From positions 1-64,000 of the forward strand of contig VGVV01000001.1 in NCBI GenBank assembly GCA_016873895.1: 64,000 nt of DNA, in the 5' to 3' direction. The DNA is from Ignavibacteria bacterium. Lineage in GTDB: Bacteria > Bacteroidota > Ignavibacteria > Kapaibacteriales > Kapaibacteriaceae. The notes under the pieces were generated by a model. The model saw nothing but the letters and a program-made list of their open reading frames with translations. It was not told the DNA's origin and did not search any database. The translations under genes were made by a program, and so were the position numbers. Within the stretch, counting starts at the first letter, position 1, and every line of letters begins with the position of its first letter. Shown piece after piece: positions 16,543 through 25,299 of the stretch.

Positions 16543-17763
16543 ATGCCCGTTCCATTGCTGGACCTAAAAATACAGTACCAAGCGCTCAAGACCGAGATCG
16601 ATGCCGCACTTTTTCGCGTAGCAGAGTCGCAGGCCTGCATTTTAGGTCCGGAAGTAGATGCCCTCGAGCGCGAACTTGCCACCTATCTGGATGTAAAGCA
16701 CGCAATTGGTGTCTCCAGCGGAACGGATGCCCTCTTGATGGCCATGATGGCTCTGAACATTGGTCCGGGCGATGAGGTAATCGTACCAACATTTAGCTTC
16801 TTTGCAACAGCTGGTTGCGTGGCCCGCCTTAATGCAACGCCTGTGTTTGTGGACGTAGACAACATTACCTACAACATCGATGTAGAACTTGTCCGCAAGG
16901 CCATCACACCGCGCACCAAGGCAATCGTGCCTGTGCACTTGTTTGGTCAGGCGGCAGACATGGATGCCCTGATGGCCCTCAGCGCAGAGTTCAACATCCC
17001 GATCATCGAGGATGCAGCCCAAGCAATAGGCACGCAGACATCCGATGGACGTCGCGTAGGATCGATCGGCCACATCGGTTGTTTCTCCTTCTACCCAACC
17101 AAGAACCTAGGTGCGTTTGGTGATGGCGGCTTGGTTACTACCAATGACGACGCCATGGCCGTGCGCCTTAAGCAGATCCGGAATCACGGCATGGAGCCCC
17201 GTTACTATCACAAGATCATGGGCGGCAACTTCCGCCTTGATGCGATGCAAGGGGCTGTGTTGCGCGTCAAACTTCCTCACCTGCCATCGTGGCACGCTGC
17301 ACGCCGCAACAATGCCGCGCTCTACACAAAGCGCTTCATGGAGGCAGGCGTTAGCTCAGGTCCGGGCGCAACAACGTTTGGTCCACATGATCTTGTGCTG
17401 CTCCCGAAGGTCATTCACGAGGGTACTTCAGCCGACAACCACATCTTCAATCAGTTTACGATCCGCTCAGCGCATCGCAATGCCTTGCGCACGCACCTAG
17501 CCGAGCTCGGTATTGGTAGTGAAATTTACTATCCGGTACCGTTCCATCGTCAGGAGTGCTTTGCCAGCCTAAACTGCAACGACGAAGACTATCCAATCTC
17601 GAACTGTCTGGCGGCAACGGTGTTGGCGCTGCCGATTTATCCGGAATTGCCGGAGTCGCATATTCACGAAGTAGTCAACGCCATTGTTGCCTTCGAGAAG
17701 TCTACGCTCGAGCACACGTCGGAATGTCCAGACTGTGTCGAGTGTGGTACAACACTGGCATAA
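16543..17763 (+). CDS. DegT/DnrJ/EryC1/StrS-family sugar aminotransferase
   Basis: 406 residues from ATG 16543 (MPVPLLDLKIQYQ). This PLP enzyme transfers an amino group to a nucleotide-linked keto sugar. Seen: N-terminal LDL..QY, the GVSSGTDALLMAMMAL substrate/PLP segment, GDEVIVPTFSFFATA, EDAAQAIG, and the PLP-Lys loop FYPTKNLGAFGDGG. NHGMEPRYYHKIMGGNFRLDAMQ is typical. The C-terminus has an unusual Cys-rich tail, ECPDCVECG. It opens a six-gene plus-strand operon that ends with phosphoheptose isomerase, which suggests surface-sugar metabolism, but the exact sugar is unknown. Confidence 0.9.
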   Translation: MPVPLLDLKIQYQALKTEIDAALFRVAESQACILGPEVDALERELATYLDVKHAIGVSSGTDALLMAMMALNIGPGDEVIVPTFSFFATAGCVARLNATPVFVDVDNITYNIDVELVRKAITPRTKAIVPVHLFGQAADMDALMALSAEFNIPIIEDAAQAIGTQTSDGRRVGSIGHIGCFSFYPTKNLGAFGDGGLVTTNDDAMAVRLKQIRNHGMEPRYYHKIMGGNFRLDAMQGAVLRVKLPHLPSWHAARRNNAALYTKRFMEAGVSSGPGATTFGPHDLVLLPKVIHEGTSADNHIFNQFTIRSAHRNALRTHLAELGIGSEIYYPVPFHRQECFASLNCNDEDYPISNCLAATVLALPIYPELPESHIHEVVNAIVAFEKSTLEHTSECPDCVECGTTLA

Positions 17764-17778
17764 CAAGAGTTCACAGAA

Positions 17779-18222
17779 ATGTTGCAGTTCAACTTTCAGT
17801 CAATGGGTGATCTTGAGCAGGCGAAGATCGACTTCATCCGCAAGCAGCGCATCAACGGCATACTCTTCGGCGGATTGTTGCTTGTTGTTGGTATCGCAAT
17901 GATCATGGCTCAAATTGGTCAGCCGTTGCTCTGGATGCACATCCGTCTCTGGTGGCCATCGATTGTTGTTTTGTTGTTTGCAGTACGCCTATTGGCGGGC
18001 ATAGGAACTGTAAAGTGGACGCTTATCATGACGGTAATCTTTGGAATAATCCAACTGCAGAAGCTCGACATCGTGAGTTCCTTCTGGGGATTATTCTGGC
18101 CACTTATCCTTGTTGTGATTGGTATTTCTATGCTCATGAAGCGCTTTCGACGTCCAGCAGTAAAGCAGGATGAGAACGTTATCTCTGGGGCCGTTGTTGA
18201 GTATCCCGACAACGATCAATAA
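17779..18222 (+). CDS. Small membrane protein with LiaF-like helices
   Basis: 147 residues. A short cytoplasmic N-terminus is followed by about four hydrophobic helices (FGGLLLVVGIAMIMA; WPSIVVLLFAVRLLAG; WTLIMTVIFGIIQL; LFWPLILVVIGISMLM). A basic RFRR stop-transfer and an acidic tail follow. The pattern resembles the LiaI/LiaF transmembrane domain without the C-terminal beta domain. It is the second gene of the operon, 15 bp after the aminotransferase. It is not possible to give a function. Confidence 0.6.
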   Translation: MLQFNFQSMGDLEQAKIDFIRKQRINGILFGGLLLVVGIAMIMAQIGQPLLWMHIRLWWPSIVVLLFAVRLLAGIGTVKWTLIMTVIFGIIQLQKLDIVSSFWGLFWPLILVVIGISMLMKRFRRPAVKQDENVISGAVVEYPDNDQ

Positions 18223-18233
18223 AGGCGCCTATC

Positions 18234-19607
18234 ATGTCCGTACAACAAGAACGCGTTCGGGATCTTACTCCCGATAGACCCACGTCTGCCCGGGGTCCAG
18301 TTGTCTACTGGATTAATCGCGATCGTCGCACACGCGACAATTGGGCCCTGCTCTATGCGCAGGAACAAGCCCGCGAGCGGGGCACGCATGTAGAGGCCGT
18401 GTTCTGTCTTGTGCCCACGTTTCTTGATGCAGCGCTGCGTCAGTACGACTTCATGATCAAGGGGCTCGAGGAACTCGAACAAGAATTGCTCGCGCTCAAC
18501 ATCCCCTTTACGCTGCTTCTCGGGGCTCCCCCTGACGTGCTCGCGCCATGGATCGATGAGCGCAGACCATCGCTGATGGTAACAGACTTCGAGCCACTTC
18601 GGATCAAGAAGCAATGGCTTGATGCTGTGATCAGTGCAACATCAGCCCCCTTCCATCAAGTTGATGCACACAATGTTGTGCCATGCTGGCATGCGTCACC
18701 GAAGCAGGAGTTTGGTGCCTACACGCTGCGTCCGAAACTCAAGAAACTTCTAACGCACTTTCTTATCGACTTTCCCGAGGTTGCAGCCCAGGACGCATCA
18801 CACGTCGAGGGCCAGGCGCTCATAGACTGGTCGCATGTGCGCTCAACGCTGCGTGTAAACACCTCGATTGCCCCCGTAGAGTGGATCACACCCGGACAGC
18901 GGGCCTCAGAGGTATCGCTCAAGGAGTTTGTTGGACGCATAGAGACATATCGCGATCGAAACGATCCCACCAAGGTGGGTCAATCGCGACTCTCCCCCTA
19001 CTTCCATTTTGGTCAGCTTGCTCCGCAGCGCGCAGCATTAGAGATTTCCCGCATTGGAAGCACGGGACAAGAAGGCGACCCAGTTGATGCCTTTCTCGAA
19101 GAATTGATCGTGCGCCGCGAACTCTCAGACAACTTCACCTACTACAACCACAACTACGACACCTTCGAAGGCCTTGCATCATGGGCACAATCCACACTTA
19201 ACGATCACCGTAATGATCCTCGAGATCATATCTACATGCTTGAGCAGTGGGAACGAGCAACAACGCATGATGAGCTCTGGAATGCCGCACAGCGAGAGCT
19301 GATAACAACGGGACGGTTGCACGGCTATATGCGGATGTATTGGGCAAAGAAACTCCTGGAGTGGAGCTCTACGCCAGAAGAAGCGCTAGCCTATGGCATC
19401 TACCTGAACGATGCCTATGCACTCGACGGACGCGACCCCAACGGCTATGTTGGAGTAGCCTGGAGTATAGGGGGCGTGCACGATAGAGCATGGTTTGAAC
19501 GTCCTGTATATGGCAAGATCCGTTACATGAACGCCAACGGATGTGCACGAAAGTTCGATGTCAAGACATACATTCGCACCTATGCTAGCAACACCCTCTT
19601 TCCGTAG
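18234..19607 (+). CDS. Class II cyclobutane pyrimidine dimer photolyase
   Basis: 457 residues. The enzyme uses light and FADH- to split pyrimidine dimers in DNA. The N-terminal alpha/beta antenna domain begins with GPVVYWINRDRRTRDNWALL, which is diagnostic of class II enzymes. The FAD-binding helical domain has RRELSDNFTYYN, HGYMRMYWAKK, then the class II signature LDGRDPNGYVGVAWSIGG with HDRAWFERPVYGKIRYM. Length is usual for the class. The last 26 bp overlap the next gene, so they are co-transcribed. No photoreceptor or regulator is adjacent. Confidence 0.95.
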   Translation: MSVQQERVRDLTPDRPTSARGPVVYWINRDRRTRDNWALLYAQEQARERGTHVEAVFCLVPTFLDAALRQYDFMIKGLEELEQELLALNIPFTLLLGAPPDVLAPWIDERRPSLMVTDFEPLRIKKQWLDAVISATSAPFHQVDAHNVVPCWHASPKQEFGAYTLRPKLKKLLTHFLIDFPEVAAQDASHVEGQALIDWSHVRSTLRVNTSIAPVEWITPGQRASEVSLKEFVGRIETYRDRNDPTKVGQSRLSPYFHFGQLAPQRAALEISRIGSTGQEGDPVDAFLEELIVRRELSDNFTYYNHNYDTFEGLASWAQSTLNDHRNDPRDHIYMLEQWERATTHDELWNAAQRELITTGRLHGYMRMYWAKKLLEWSSTPEEALAYGIYLNDAYALDGRDPNGYVGVAWSIGGVHDRAWFERPVYGKIRYMNANGCARKFDVKTYIRTYASNTLFP

Positions 19608-20448
19608 ACTCCTACTCGTACTCATTCTTACTGCTGCGAGCACTGCAGTGTATGCCCAACAAGCTTATCAGCTCAAGCTTGGTCGTGGTCTTAAAGAGTA
19701 CGATCAGTATCTTTTAAAGACAACCTACGAGCAGCAATCACGCACGAGCATATACAGCGACAATGTGATGCGCGGAGATACTACAGACAACATCGTTATC
19801 CTGCTTACCGCGCAATGCAAGGTTGTTAGCGTAACTGTGGACGGACAAGAGAAGGAAAAGCATATCGTGGTGCGCAATTTCCAATTGCGAACAAACACAG
19901 ACACCTTTGAAGTATTGTCGACGGGCGCAAAAGTTCGATGTTGGTTCTCCGACTCAGGCAGTGTGTTTACAGTAGATGACGTACCTGTGCATGATACAGT
20001 AGCTGCACTACTTTCAAATGTGGTCTTGGGCGAAGGGGGCTCGCGCACCGGCGATGTCCTTGACGCCAAGCAGCCAGTCAAACTGGGTCAATCATGGAAG
20101 ATGAATGTAAAAGCGTTCCGCAAAGTCCTCGGCAAAGAGCAGTCAAAGCTCATGAAAAAGCTGGACGGATCAGTAACATTCTCGCGCATAGACAGCAGCG
20201 GCGCGCAACCAACCGGCATCGTCACTGCACGCGCAGAGGCACCATCGTTTTCTATAAAAGTTCCAGGTGCAGCTTCCCCGATAACTGGTTCGCTCGTGGC
20301 GGAGTTTTCCTATGAGGTTCCACTAGACACACGATTTCCACCTGTGTCGCTTAGTACATCAACAACGCAGAATTACGTTGGTATTCAGGGTCTCAACAAA
20401 TTGGAATCTCGCGTGTTCACTCGGCGTCAGTCGCAGTTTATTCGATGA
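19582..20448 (+). CDS. Secreted protein of unknown function
   Basis: 288 residues from ATG 19582 (MLATPSFRRLLLVLILTAASTAVYAQ), which gives a good signal peptide. The mature protein is beta-rich, with KLGRGLKEYDQYLLKTTYEQQS, a paired Cys region (AQCKVVSV, VRCWFSD) and LDGSVTFSRIDSSG. The pattern is that of a periplasmic or surface beta-sandwich. It overlaps photolyase by 26 bp, and its TGA overlaps the start of the next gene (ATGA). No family recognised. Confidence 0.6.
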   Translation: MLATPSFRRLLLVLILTAASTAVYAQQAYQLKLGRGLKEYDQYLLKTTYEQQSRTSIYSDNVMRGDTTDNIVILLTAQCKVVSVTVDGQEKEKHIVVRNFQLRTNTDTFEVLSTGAKVRCWFSDSGSVFTVDDVPVHDTVAALLSNVVLGEGGSRTGDVLDAKQPVKLGQSWKMNVKAFRKVLGKEQSKLMKKLDGSVTFSRIDSSGAQPTGIVTARAEAPSFSIKVPGAASPITGSLVAEFSYEVPLDTRFPPVSLSTSTTQNYVGIQGLNKLESRVFTRRQSQFIR

Positions 20449-21305
20449 CCTCGTTTCATGGCAAGGCGATCCTAGCGCTCATCCTCTGCGCTCTACTATG
20501 GAGCACAGGAGGGATGCTGATCAAGACGATACCTCTCTCGCCCCTTGCCATTGCTGGATCTCGCAGCATTATTGCTGCACTTGTTATGCTTGCCTGGCAA
20601 ATGATGCCCGAGCGTGCGTTTCGTCCGCTATGGACCTACGCCCAGATCGGCAGCATCATCAGTTACGCGCTTACAGTTATCCTCTTTGTGATGGCTACAA
20701 AGTTCACGACCGCTGCCAACGCCATTCTTCTGCAGTACACCGCGCCTGTATGGGTTGCACTGTTGAGTGCTGTTGTTGCGCGGGAGCGCCTGCGCGCAAA
20801 CGACATAGCAGTTGTTGTAGTCGTGATGGTAGGAATGCTTGTGTTTTTCCTTGATACACTTTCACCCGGAGCAATGACCGGAAACATCATCGCCATTGCC
20901 AGCGGCGTTGCCTTTGCTGGTGTAGCACTCTGCATGCGAGCTCAGCGCGGCAGATCAACAACCGAGAGTATCATTTTGGGGAATATCCTCACTGCTCTTG
21001 TTTGCCTGCCACTTGCTGGCTCGCTTTCCGTTGACGCAGACGCACTAACGCGTCTACTCATACTCGGCGTTTTCCAACTAGGTGTCTCGTACATTCTCTA
21101 TGCATGGGCTTTGGCACATGTATCGGCCATCGAGGCCGTCTTGATTACGGTACTCGAGCCCCTTCTCAACCCAATATGGGTTGGGCTTGCCACTGGTGAA
21201 ATACCCTCGTTAACGGCAGTCGTAGGTGGCATTATCGTGGTTTCTGCCGTTATAGCCCGTAACTTTGTGCATGCCAGAACCGCACACACCCAATCAGGTT
21301 CGTAA
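20445..21305 (+). CDS. EamA-family (drug/metabolite superfamily) transporter
   Basis: 286 residues with ten predicted helices in two similar halves, each an EamA domain. ALILCALLWSTGGMLIKTI starts the first half, and MTGNIIAIASGVAFAGVAL starts the second. The typical motif LEPLLNPIWVGLATGE near the C-terminus is clear. Such proteins export amino acids or other small metabolites; the substrate cannot be read from sequence. The start overlaps the previous stop by ATGA, and the end overlaps gmhA by 35 bp, so translational coupling is likely. Confidence 0.88.
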   Translation: MTSFHGKAILALILCALLWSTGGMLIKTIPLSPLAIAGSRSIIAALVMLAWQMMPERAFRPLWTYAQIGSIISYALTVILFVMATKFTTAANAILLQYTAPVWVALLSAVVARERLRANDIAVVVVVMVGMLVFFLDTLSPGAMTGNIIAIASGVAFAGVALCMRAQRGRSTTESIILGNILTALVCLPLAGSLSVDADALTRLLILGVFQLGVSYILYAWALAHVSAIEAVLITVLEPLLNPIWVGLATGEIPSLTAVVGGIIVVSAVIARNFVHARTAHTQSGS

Positions 21306-21861
21306 CGCCATCCAGGCGTCAATCGAAACCAAGCAGTTGCTCATGGAGCAATGTTGCGATGCAATCCATGCATGCGGCACGGTGCTTGCGCAGGCGGCAC
21401 GTGAGAACAATCTGATCATGTTCTGTGGCAATGGTGGCAGCGCCGCCGATGCCCAGCACATCGCAGCAGAGCTGGTTGTGCGTCTGCGTAGCAGTGTTAA
21501 CCGAAGAGCTATTGCAGCCATGGCCCTCACGGTAGACACAAGCATCCTTACGGCTGGTGGCAATGACTACGGGTTTGACCACGTGTTTGCGCGTCAAGTA
21601 GAAGCCTTTGGCAAGCCGGGCAGCGTACTTATCGCCATCAGTACAAGCGGCAACTCCGACAACGTGGTCAAAGCCGTTGAACAAGCCAAGACGCAGGGCG
21701 TAACCGTTATCGGCTTGTTAGGGGGCTCGGGCGGCAAGCTGGCTTCCATGTGCGACACCGCAGTGTGCGTGCCCTCGGACGTTACCGCGCGCATCCAGGA
21801 ATCCCACATCCTCGTGGGCCACATCTGGTGCGAGATGATCGAGGAAGCCATCATCCCATAG
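21271..21861 (+). CDS. gmhA: Phosphoheptose isomerase (sedoheptulose-7-phosphate isomerase)
   Basis: 196 residues from ATG 21271 (MPEPHTP). A single SIS domain: CGNGGSAADAQHIAAELV binds the phosphate and carries the conserved Ala-Asp-Ala, STSGNSDNVVKAVE is the second phosphate loop, and ESHILVGHIWCEMIE provides the catalytic Glu/His near the C-terminus. It converts sedoheptulose 7-phosphate to D-glycero-D-manno-heptose 7-phosphate, the first step to ADP-heptose for LPS. Last gene of the operon; an inverted repeat 30 bp downstream is the likely terminator. Confidence 0.92.
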   Translation: MPEPHTPNQVRNAIQASIETKQLLMEQCCDAIHACGTVLAQAARENNLIMFCGNGGSAADAQHIAAELVVRLRSSVNRRAIAAMALTVDTSILTAGGNDYGFDHVFARQVEAFGKPGSVLIAISTSGNSDNVVKAVEQAKTQGVTVIGLLGGSGGKLASMCDTAVCVPSDVTARIQESHILVGHIWCEMIEEAIIP

Positions 21862-21892
21862 CCGATGTTGGATTTGTGAGCGATGGCTCATG

Positions 21893-21925
21893 TTTTTGTG
21901 AGCAATAGCTCACAAAAACTTTGGC
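21893..21925 (+). terminator. Terminator after gmhA
   Basis: TTTTTGTGAGC (21893-21903) and GCTCACAAAAA (21908-21918) form a perfect 11-bp stem with an AATA loop. The flanking A and T runs make it usable on both strands. A weaker GTGAGC/GCTCAT hairpin precedes it. Confidence 0.8.
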
Positions 21926-22095
21926 GTCACTTCAACTCTTTATGCAGATTCCACTTACACACTTGCCTGTAGGCAAGGGAATCGACATCCTCAAGTCTGA
22001 CGAAACATTTTGCAGCAGGTTGTCATGCGAATCTCAACCCGCTCTTTGGTATTTACAATTCGTCGTGTATTTTCGCAGGCCCTTTACGGGGGTCG

Positions 22096-22170
22096 CCAAC
22101 TTAGCTCAGCTGGTAGAGCAGCTGATTTGTAATCAGCAGGTCGCCGGTTCAAGTCCGGCAGTTGGCTCCA
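22096..22170 (+). tRNA. tRNA-Thr (anticodon TGT)
   Basis: 75 nt with encoded CCA (22168-22170). Acceptor GCCAACT pairs with AGTTGGC. Anticodon stem GCTGA/TCAGC encloses TTTGTAA, anticodon TGT (Thr, ACA codons). T-arm GCCGG-TTCAAGT-CCGGC is perfect. Confidence 0.96.
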
Positions 22171-22181
22171 AGAATCATCGC

Positions 22182-22210
22182 AAGGCGAGCTATCCAGCTC
22201 GCCTTTTTTA
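22182..22210 (+). terminator. Terminator after tRNA-Thr
   Basis: AAGGCGAGCT, loop ATCC, then AGCTCGCCTT followed by a run of T: a standard intrinsic terminator 12 bp after the tRNA. Confidence 0.9.
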
Positions 22211-22228
22211 GTCCCCCTACATTTGCAG

Positions 22229-23407
22229 ATGCTTACACTTACGCTGAAGCCCCACGAAGAGCGGCGCATCAAGGAGGGTCACCTCTGGGTTTACAAAGAC
22301 GAACTCGCCCACGCCCCCGCGGCCGAGCCCGGCACGCTTGTGCGGGTATGTGCCCAGGATGGCGCGTCGCTTGGCACAGGGTTCTACAATCCCCTATCCA
22401 AGATTGCCGTGCGCATGCTGGCATGCGAAGTAGAGCTGGCCGAGACCGAGTTCTTTACTAAGCGCATACGTCAGGCACAGGCTTTAAGAGATCGCATGCT
22501 GCCCCAGGAAGAGGGCTACCGCGTGGTGTTTGGCGAGGCGGATCTCCTAAGCGGACTCATCGTTGATAAGTACAACAACTACCTCGTGCTGCAGATGCTC
22601 TCTGCCGGCATGGACTCGCGCAAGCCCCATATCATTGAGGCCCTGCGGGAGATCTTCCCGGACGTAACGGGCATCATCGAGAAGAACACGGCCCAGACGC
22701 GTAAGAAAGAAGGACTCGAGCTTATCGATGCTGTTGTCTGGGGAAGCGTGCCCGATGTTGTGCGCTTTCGGGAAAACGGACTCGATCTTGAGATCAATTT
22801 GGCCACCGGACAGAAGACGGGATACTTTCTGGATCAAAAGATCAACCGCCGCGTTGTGGGGTCGCTCTCACGAGGCAAGACGGTCCTTGACTGCTTCTGT
22901 AATATAGGGGGCTTTGCACTCAACGCAGCCCTTGGTGGAGCAGCCGAGGCCGTGGGCGTTGACAGCTCGGCGCTTGCCGTTGAAGCTGCTACCCGAAACG
23001 CAGAGATCAACAATCTTGCAAACTGCAGGTTTGAAAAGGCGAACGTATTCGACCTCTTGCGCGAACACGTGCAGCAGGAGCGTAAGTGGGACATCATCGT
23101 GTTGGACCCGCCGTCGTTTGCAAAGTCGCGCTCGGCAATTCGTAGCGCTCAGGCTGGGTATGCCGAGCTGAATCGCACGGCCATGAAGCTTCTGCCGCCC
23201 GGTGGACTGCTCGTGAGTGCCTCGTGCACGCAGCTTGTGCCCGAGCACGACCTCCTGGATATCATCTACCGGGAATCTGCACGAATTCGCAAGCGTTTGC
23301 GTCTAGTGCACCGTGGATCCCAAGCGGCGGACCACCCGGTGCTGCTGGCAATGCCCGAGACTCAGTACCTGAAGTTCCTGGTGTTCGAAGTGGCCGGCAA
23401 TCCGTAA
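22229..23407 (+). CDS. 23S rRNA m5C methyltransferase of the RlmI/RlmK type
   Basis: 392 residues from ATG 22229 (MLTLTLKPHEERR). An N-terminal PUA-type RNA-binding domain (LKPHEERRIKEGHLWVY, residues about 5-75) is followed by the central RlmI domain (VFGEADLLSGLIVDKYNNYL). Then comes a Rossmann SAM-binding domain with GKTVLDCFCNIGGFAL, VGVDSSALAVEAA and the catalytic IIVLDPPSFAKS. SASCTQL near the end is family-typical. These enzymes methylate a cytosine of 23S rRNA. The first frame codon before it (TTG 22223) has no better support. Single gene after the tRNA terminator. Confidence 0.88.
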   Translation: MLTLTLKPHEERRIKEGHLWVYKDELAHAPAAEPGTLVRVCAQDGASLGTGFYNPLSKIAVRMLACEVELAETEFFTKRIRQAQALRDRMLPQEEGYRVVFGEADLLSGLIVDKYNNYLVLQMLSAGMDSRKPHIIEALREIFPDVTGIIEKNTAQTRKKEGLELIDAVVWGSVPDVVRFRENGLDLEINLATGQKTGYFLDQKINRRVVGSLSRGKTVLDCFCNIGGFALNAALGGAAEAVGVDSSALAVEAATRNAEINNLANCRFEKANVFDLLREHVQQERKWDIIVLDPPSFAKSRSAIRSAQAGYAELNRTAMKLLPPGGLLVSASCTQLVPEHDLLDIIYRESARIRKRLRLVHRGSQAADHPVLLAMPETQYLKFLVFEVAGNP

Positions 23408-23429
23408 CATTGCACCGAGAACAATAGCT

Positions 23430-24875
23430 ATGATGGATTTCGAATTCGACGACGGATCTGAAGAATTCAACAAGCAGGAGCTTGATGAGACGTTGCGTCG
23501 TTTTCGAGAATCAGTACGCAGCGGAAATTGGCAAAACGGCGGACCAAGCATTGAATCGCTCGAGGCAATTGTTCAATACTGTCTTGAGTCGTCGATGTTC
23601 GATGATGCGCTCACATTTGCCAAGATGTGGACCGAGAAAGCCCCCTACTCAACGGATGCATGGCATAAGTGCGGTATGACGTACGGCACTCTTGGGCGAT
23701 GGCAAGAAGCGCTCGATGCATACGACCGTGCAACGGAGCTAGACCCAATCGACGTAGAGATCATGGTAAACCGCGGAATCGCGTTGGAGCAACTCGGACG
23801 GTTAAAAGAGGCTCGAAAGGCAATCGATGCTGCGTTAAACATTGATCCGGCGAATATGGATGCGCTCTTCACGAATGCCGTGATTTTTGAGCGCCACGGC
23901 AAGTTCGACGAGGCTATAAAGCTCTTTTCGTTTTTGTCACGTCAAGAATCACACCAACGCGATGCCTTGTTCGAACTCGCAATCTGTCATGAAGGACTCG
24001 AGCAATACAACGAAGCCATAGCGATCTACGATAGGTTGATCGACATGGACCCATATGATCAGAATGCCTGGTTTAACCGTGGCGTGATCTGCGGAAAAAG
24101 GGGCTCGCATCGCGAGGCAATTCGTTGTTACGATTATGCAACAACCATTAACAATGGTTTTGTGAATGCTTGGTTTAACATGGGCAATGCCTTTGCTGGA
24201 CTTGGCCGCAACGACGAAGCAATAATATCATATCGTGAAGCACACCGCTCGGATCCGCACGACGTGCAGGTTGTACATAACCTTGCATCATCACTTGAGG
24301 AGTCCGGCAACTTCTCCGAGGCAGTTGAGCATTTCACAAAGGCCATCGCGCTCGATCCCAACCATGCACAGTCGCTGTATGGAAGGGGCACATGCTTTGA
24401 TGCAATGGAACAGCACGAAAAGGCACTTGCTGATTATGATGCAGCTCTAGCAATTGAACCGAGTTATTCAGACCTGTGGTATGCAAAGGCAGATGCCTTG
24501 TTTAATCTGCGTCGGATGGACGATTCACTAGCAGCCTATCGCAAGGCCCTGGACCTTGCCCCTAATGATGCCGAATGCTGGTACGACTATGCCTCGACGG
24601 TGTTAGAGATGGGCGATGTATTAGAAGCACTGCGCGGCTTTAACGAGTGCATCCGCATACAACCCCTCTGGGCTGATGCATACTATGCAACAGCGAAGAC
24701 GCTTTGCGCGGCGGGACAGCCAATCTCGGCAGTCCCGTTTCTACAGAAAACATTCGAACTTGACCCTACGAAGGTGGAGGAATTTGCCGCAGACTTCCCG
24801 CTGATAGCCGGTCCGCTCGGTATGGAATACCTCAAACACGCAATTGATTCAAACGATTCACAAGGAGACTCATAA
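23430..24875 (+). CDS. Tetratricopeptide repeat protein
   Basis: 481 residues with no signal peptide. After an acidic, helical N-terminus, from about residue 70 to 450 it consists of ten or more 34-residue TPR units, for instance AWHKCGMTYGTLGRWQEALD, ALFELAICHEGLEQYNEAIA and AWFNMGNAFAGLGRNDEAII, each ending in A-x-x-x-D-P. TPR arrays are protein-binding scaffolds; partner unknown. The bacilliredoxin gene begins 1 bp after its stop, with its AAGGAG ribosome site inside this gene's end, so the two are co-transcribed. Confidence 0.85.
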   Translation: MMDFEFDDGSEEFNKQELDETLRRFRESVRSGNWQNGGPSIESLEAIVQYCLESSMFDDALTFAKMWTEKAPYSTDAWHKCGMTYGTLGRWQEALDAYDRATELDPIDVEIMVNRGIALEQLGRLKEARKAIDAALNIDPANMDALFTNAVIFERHGKFDEAIKLFSFLSRQESHQRDALFELAICHEGLEQYNEAIAIYDRLIDMDPYDQNAWFNRGVICGKRGSHREAIRCYDYATTINNGFVNAWFNMGNAFAGLGRNDEAIISYREAHRSDPHDVQVVHNLASSLEESGNFSEAVEHFTKAIALDPNHAQSLYGRGTCFDAMEQHEKALADYDAALAIEPSYSDLWYAKADALFNLRRMDDSLAAYRKALDLAPNDAECWYDYASTVLEMGDVLEALRGFNECIRIQPLWADAYYATAKTLCAAGQPISAVPFLQKTFELDPTKVEEFAADFPLIAGPLGMEYLKHAIDSNDSQGDS

Positions 24876-24876
24876 C

Positions 24877-25299
24877 ATGCCATACGATCCAATGCTCGTG
24901 CAGCCCATGCGCGAAGAACTCACAAAGCTCGGCGTCAAGGAACTACTCTCGTCCGCCGATGTTGATGCAGCCATGACGCAGCAAGGCGTTACGATGGTTG
25001 TGGTGAACTCTGTCTGCGGCTGTGCCGCCGGTGGAGCGCGTCCGGGTGTTGCCAAGGCACTTGAGCATGCCAACCGTCCGGATCACATTGTAACGGTTTT
25101 TGCCGGACAAGACCTCGAGGCTACCGAGCGGGCACGCTCATATTTCACAGGCATGCCGCCATCAAGCCCAGCTATTGCATTACTTCGTGACGGCGAGCTT
25201 GTAGGCTTTATGCCGCGTCACCACATCGAAGGCCGTTCACCGGATATGATCGCGGCATCGTTGACGTCAGCCTTCGACGAGATCTGCGCCAGCGCCTAA
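24877..25299 (+). CDS. Bacilliredoxin of the BrxA/BrxB family
   Basis: 140 residues from ATG 24877 with AAGGAG 9 bases upstream. The thioredoxin-like fold carries the characteristic CGC active site in VVVNSVCGCAAGGARPG. The segment ELVGFMPRHHIEGR near the C-terminus is conserved in the family. Bacilliredoxins remove bacillithiol from mixed disulfides on proteins, which suggests this organism makes bacillithiol; the biosynthetic genes are not in the window. The last 33 bp overlap the convergent metallopeptidase gene. Confidence 0.93.
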   Translation: MPYDPMLVQPMREELTKLGVKELLSSADVDAAMTQQGVTMVVVNSVCGCAAGGARPGVAKALEHANRPDHIVTVFAGQDLEATERARSYFTGMPPSSPAIALLRDGELVGFMPRHHIEGRSPDMIAASLTSAFDEICASA

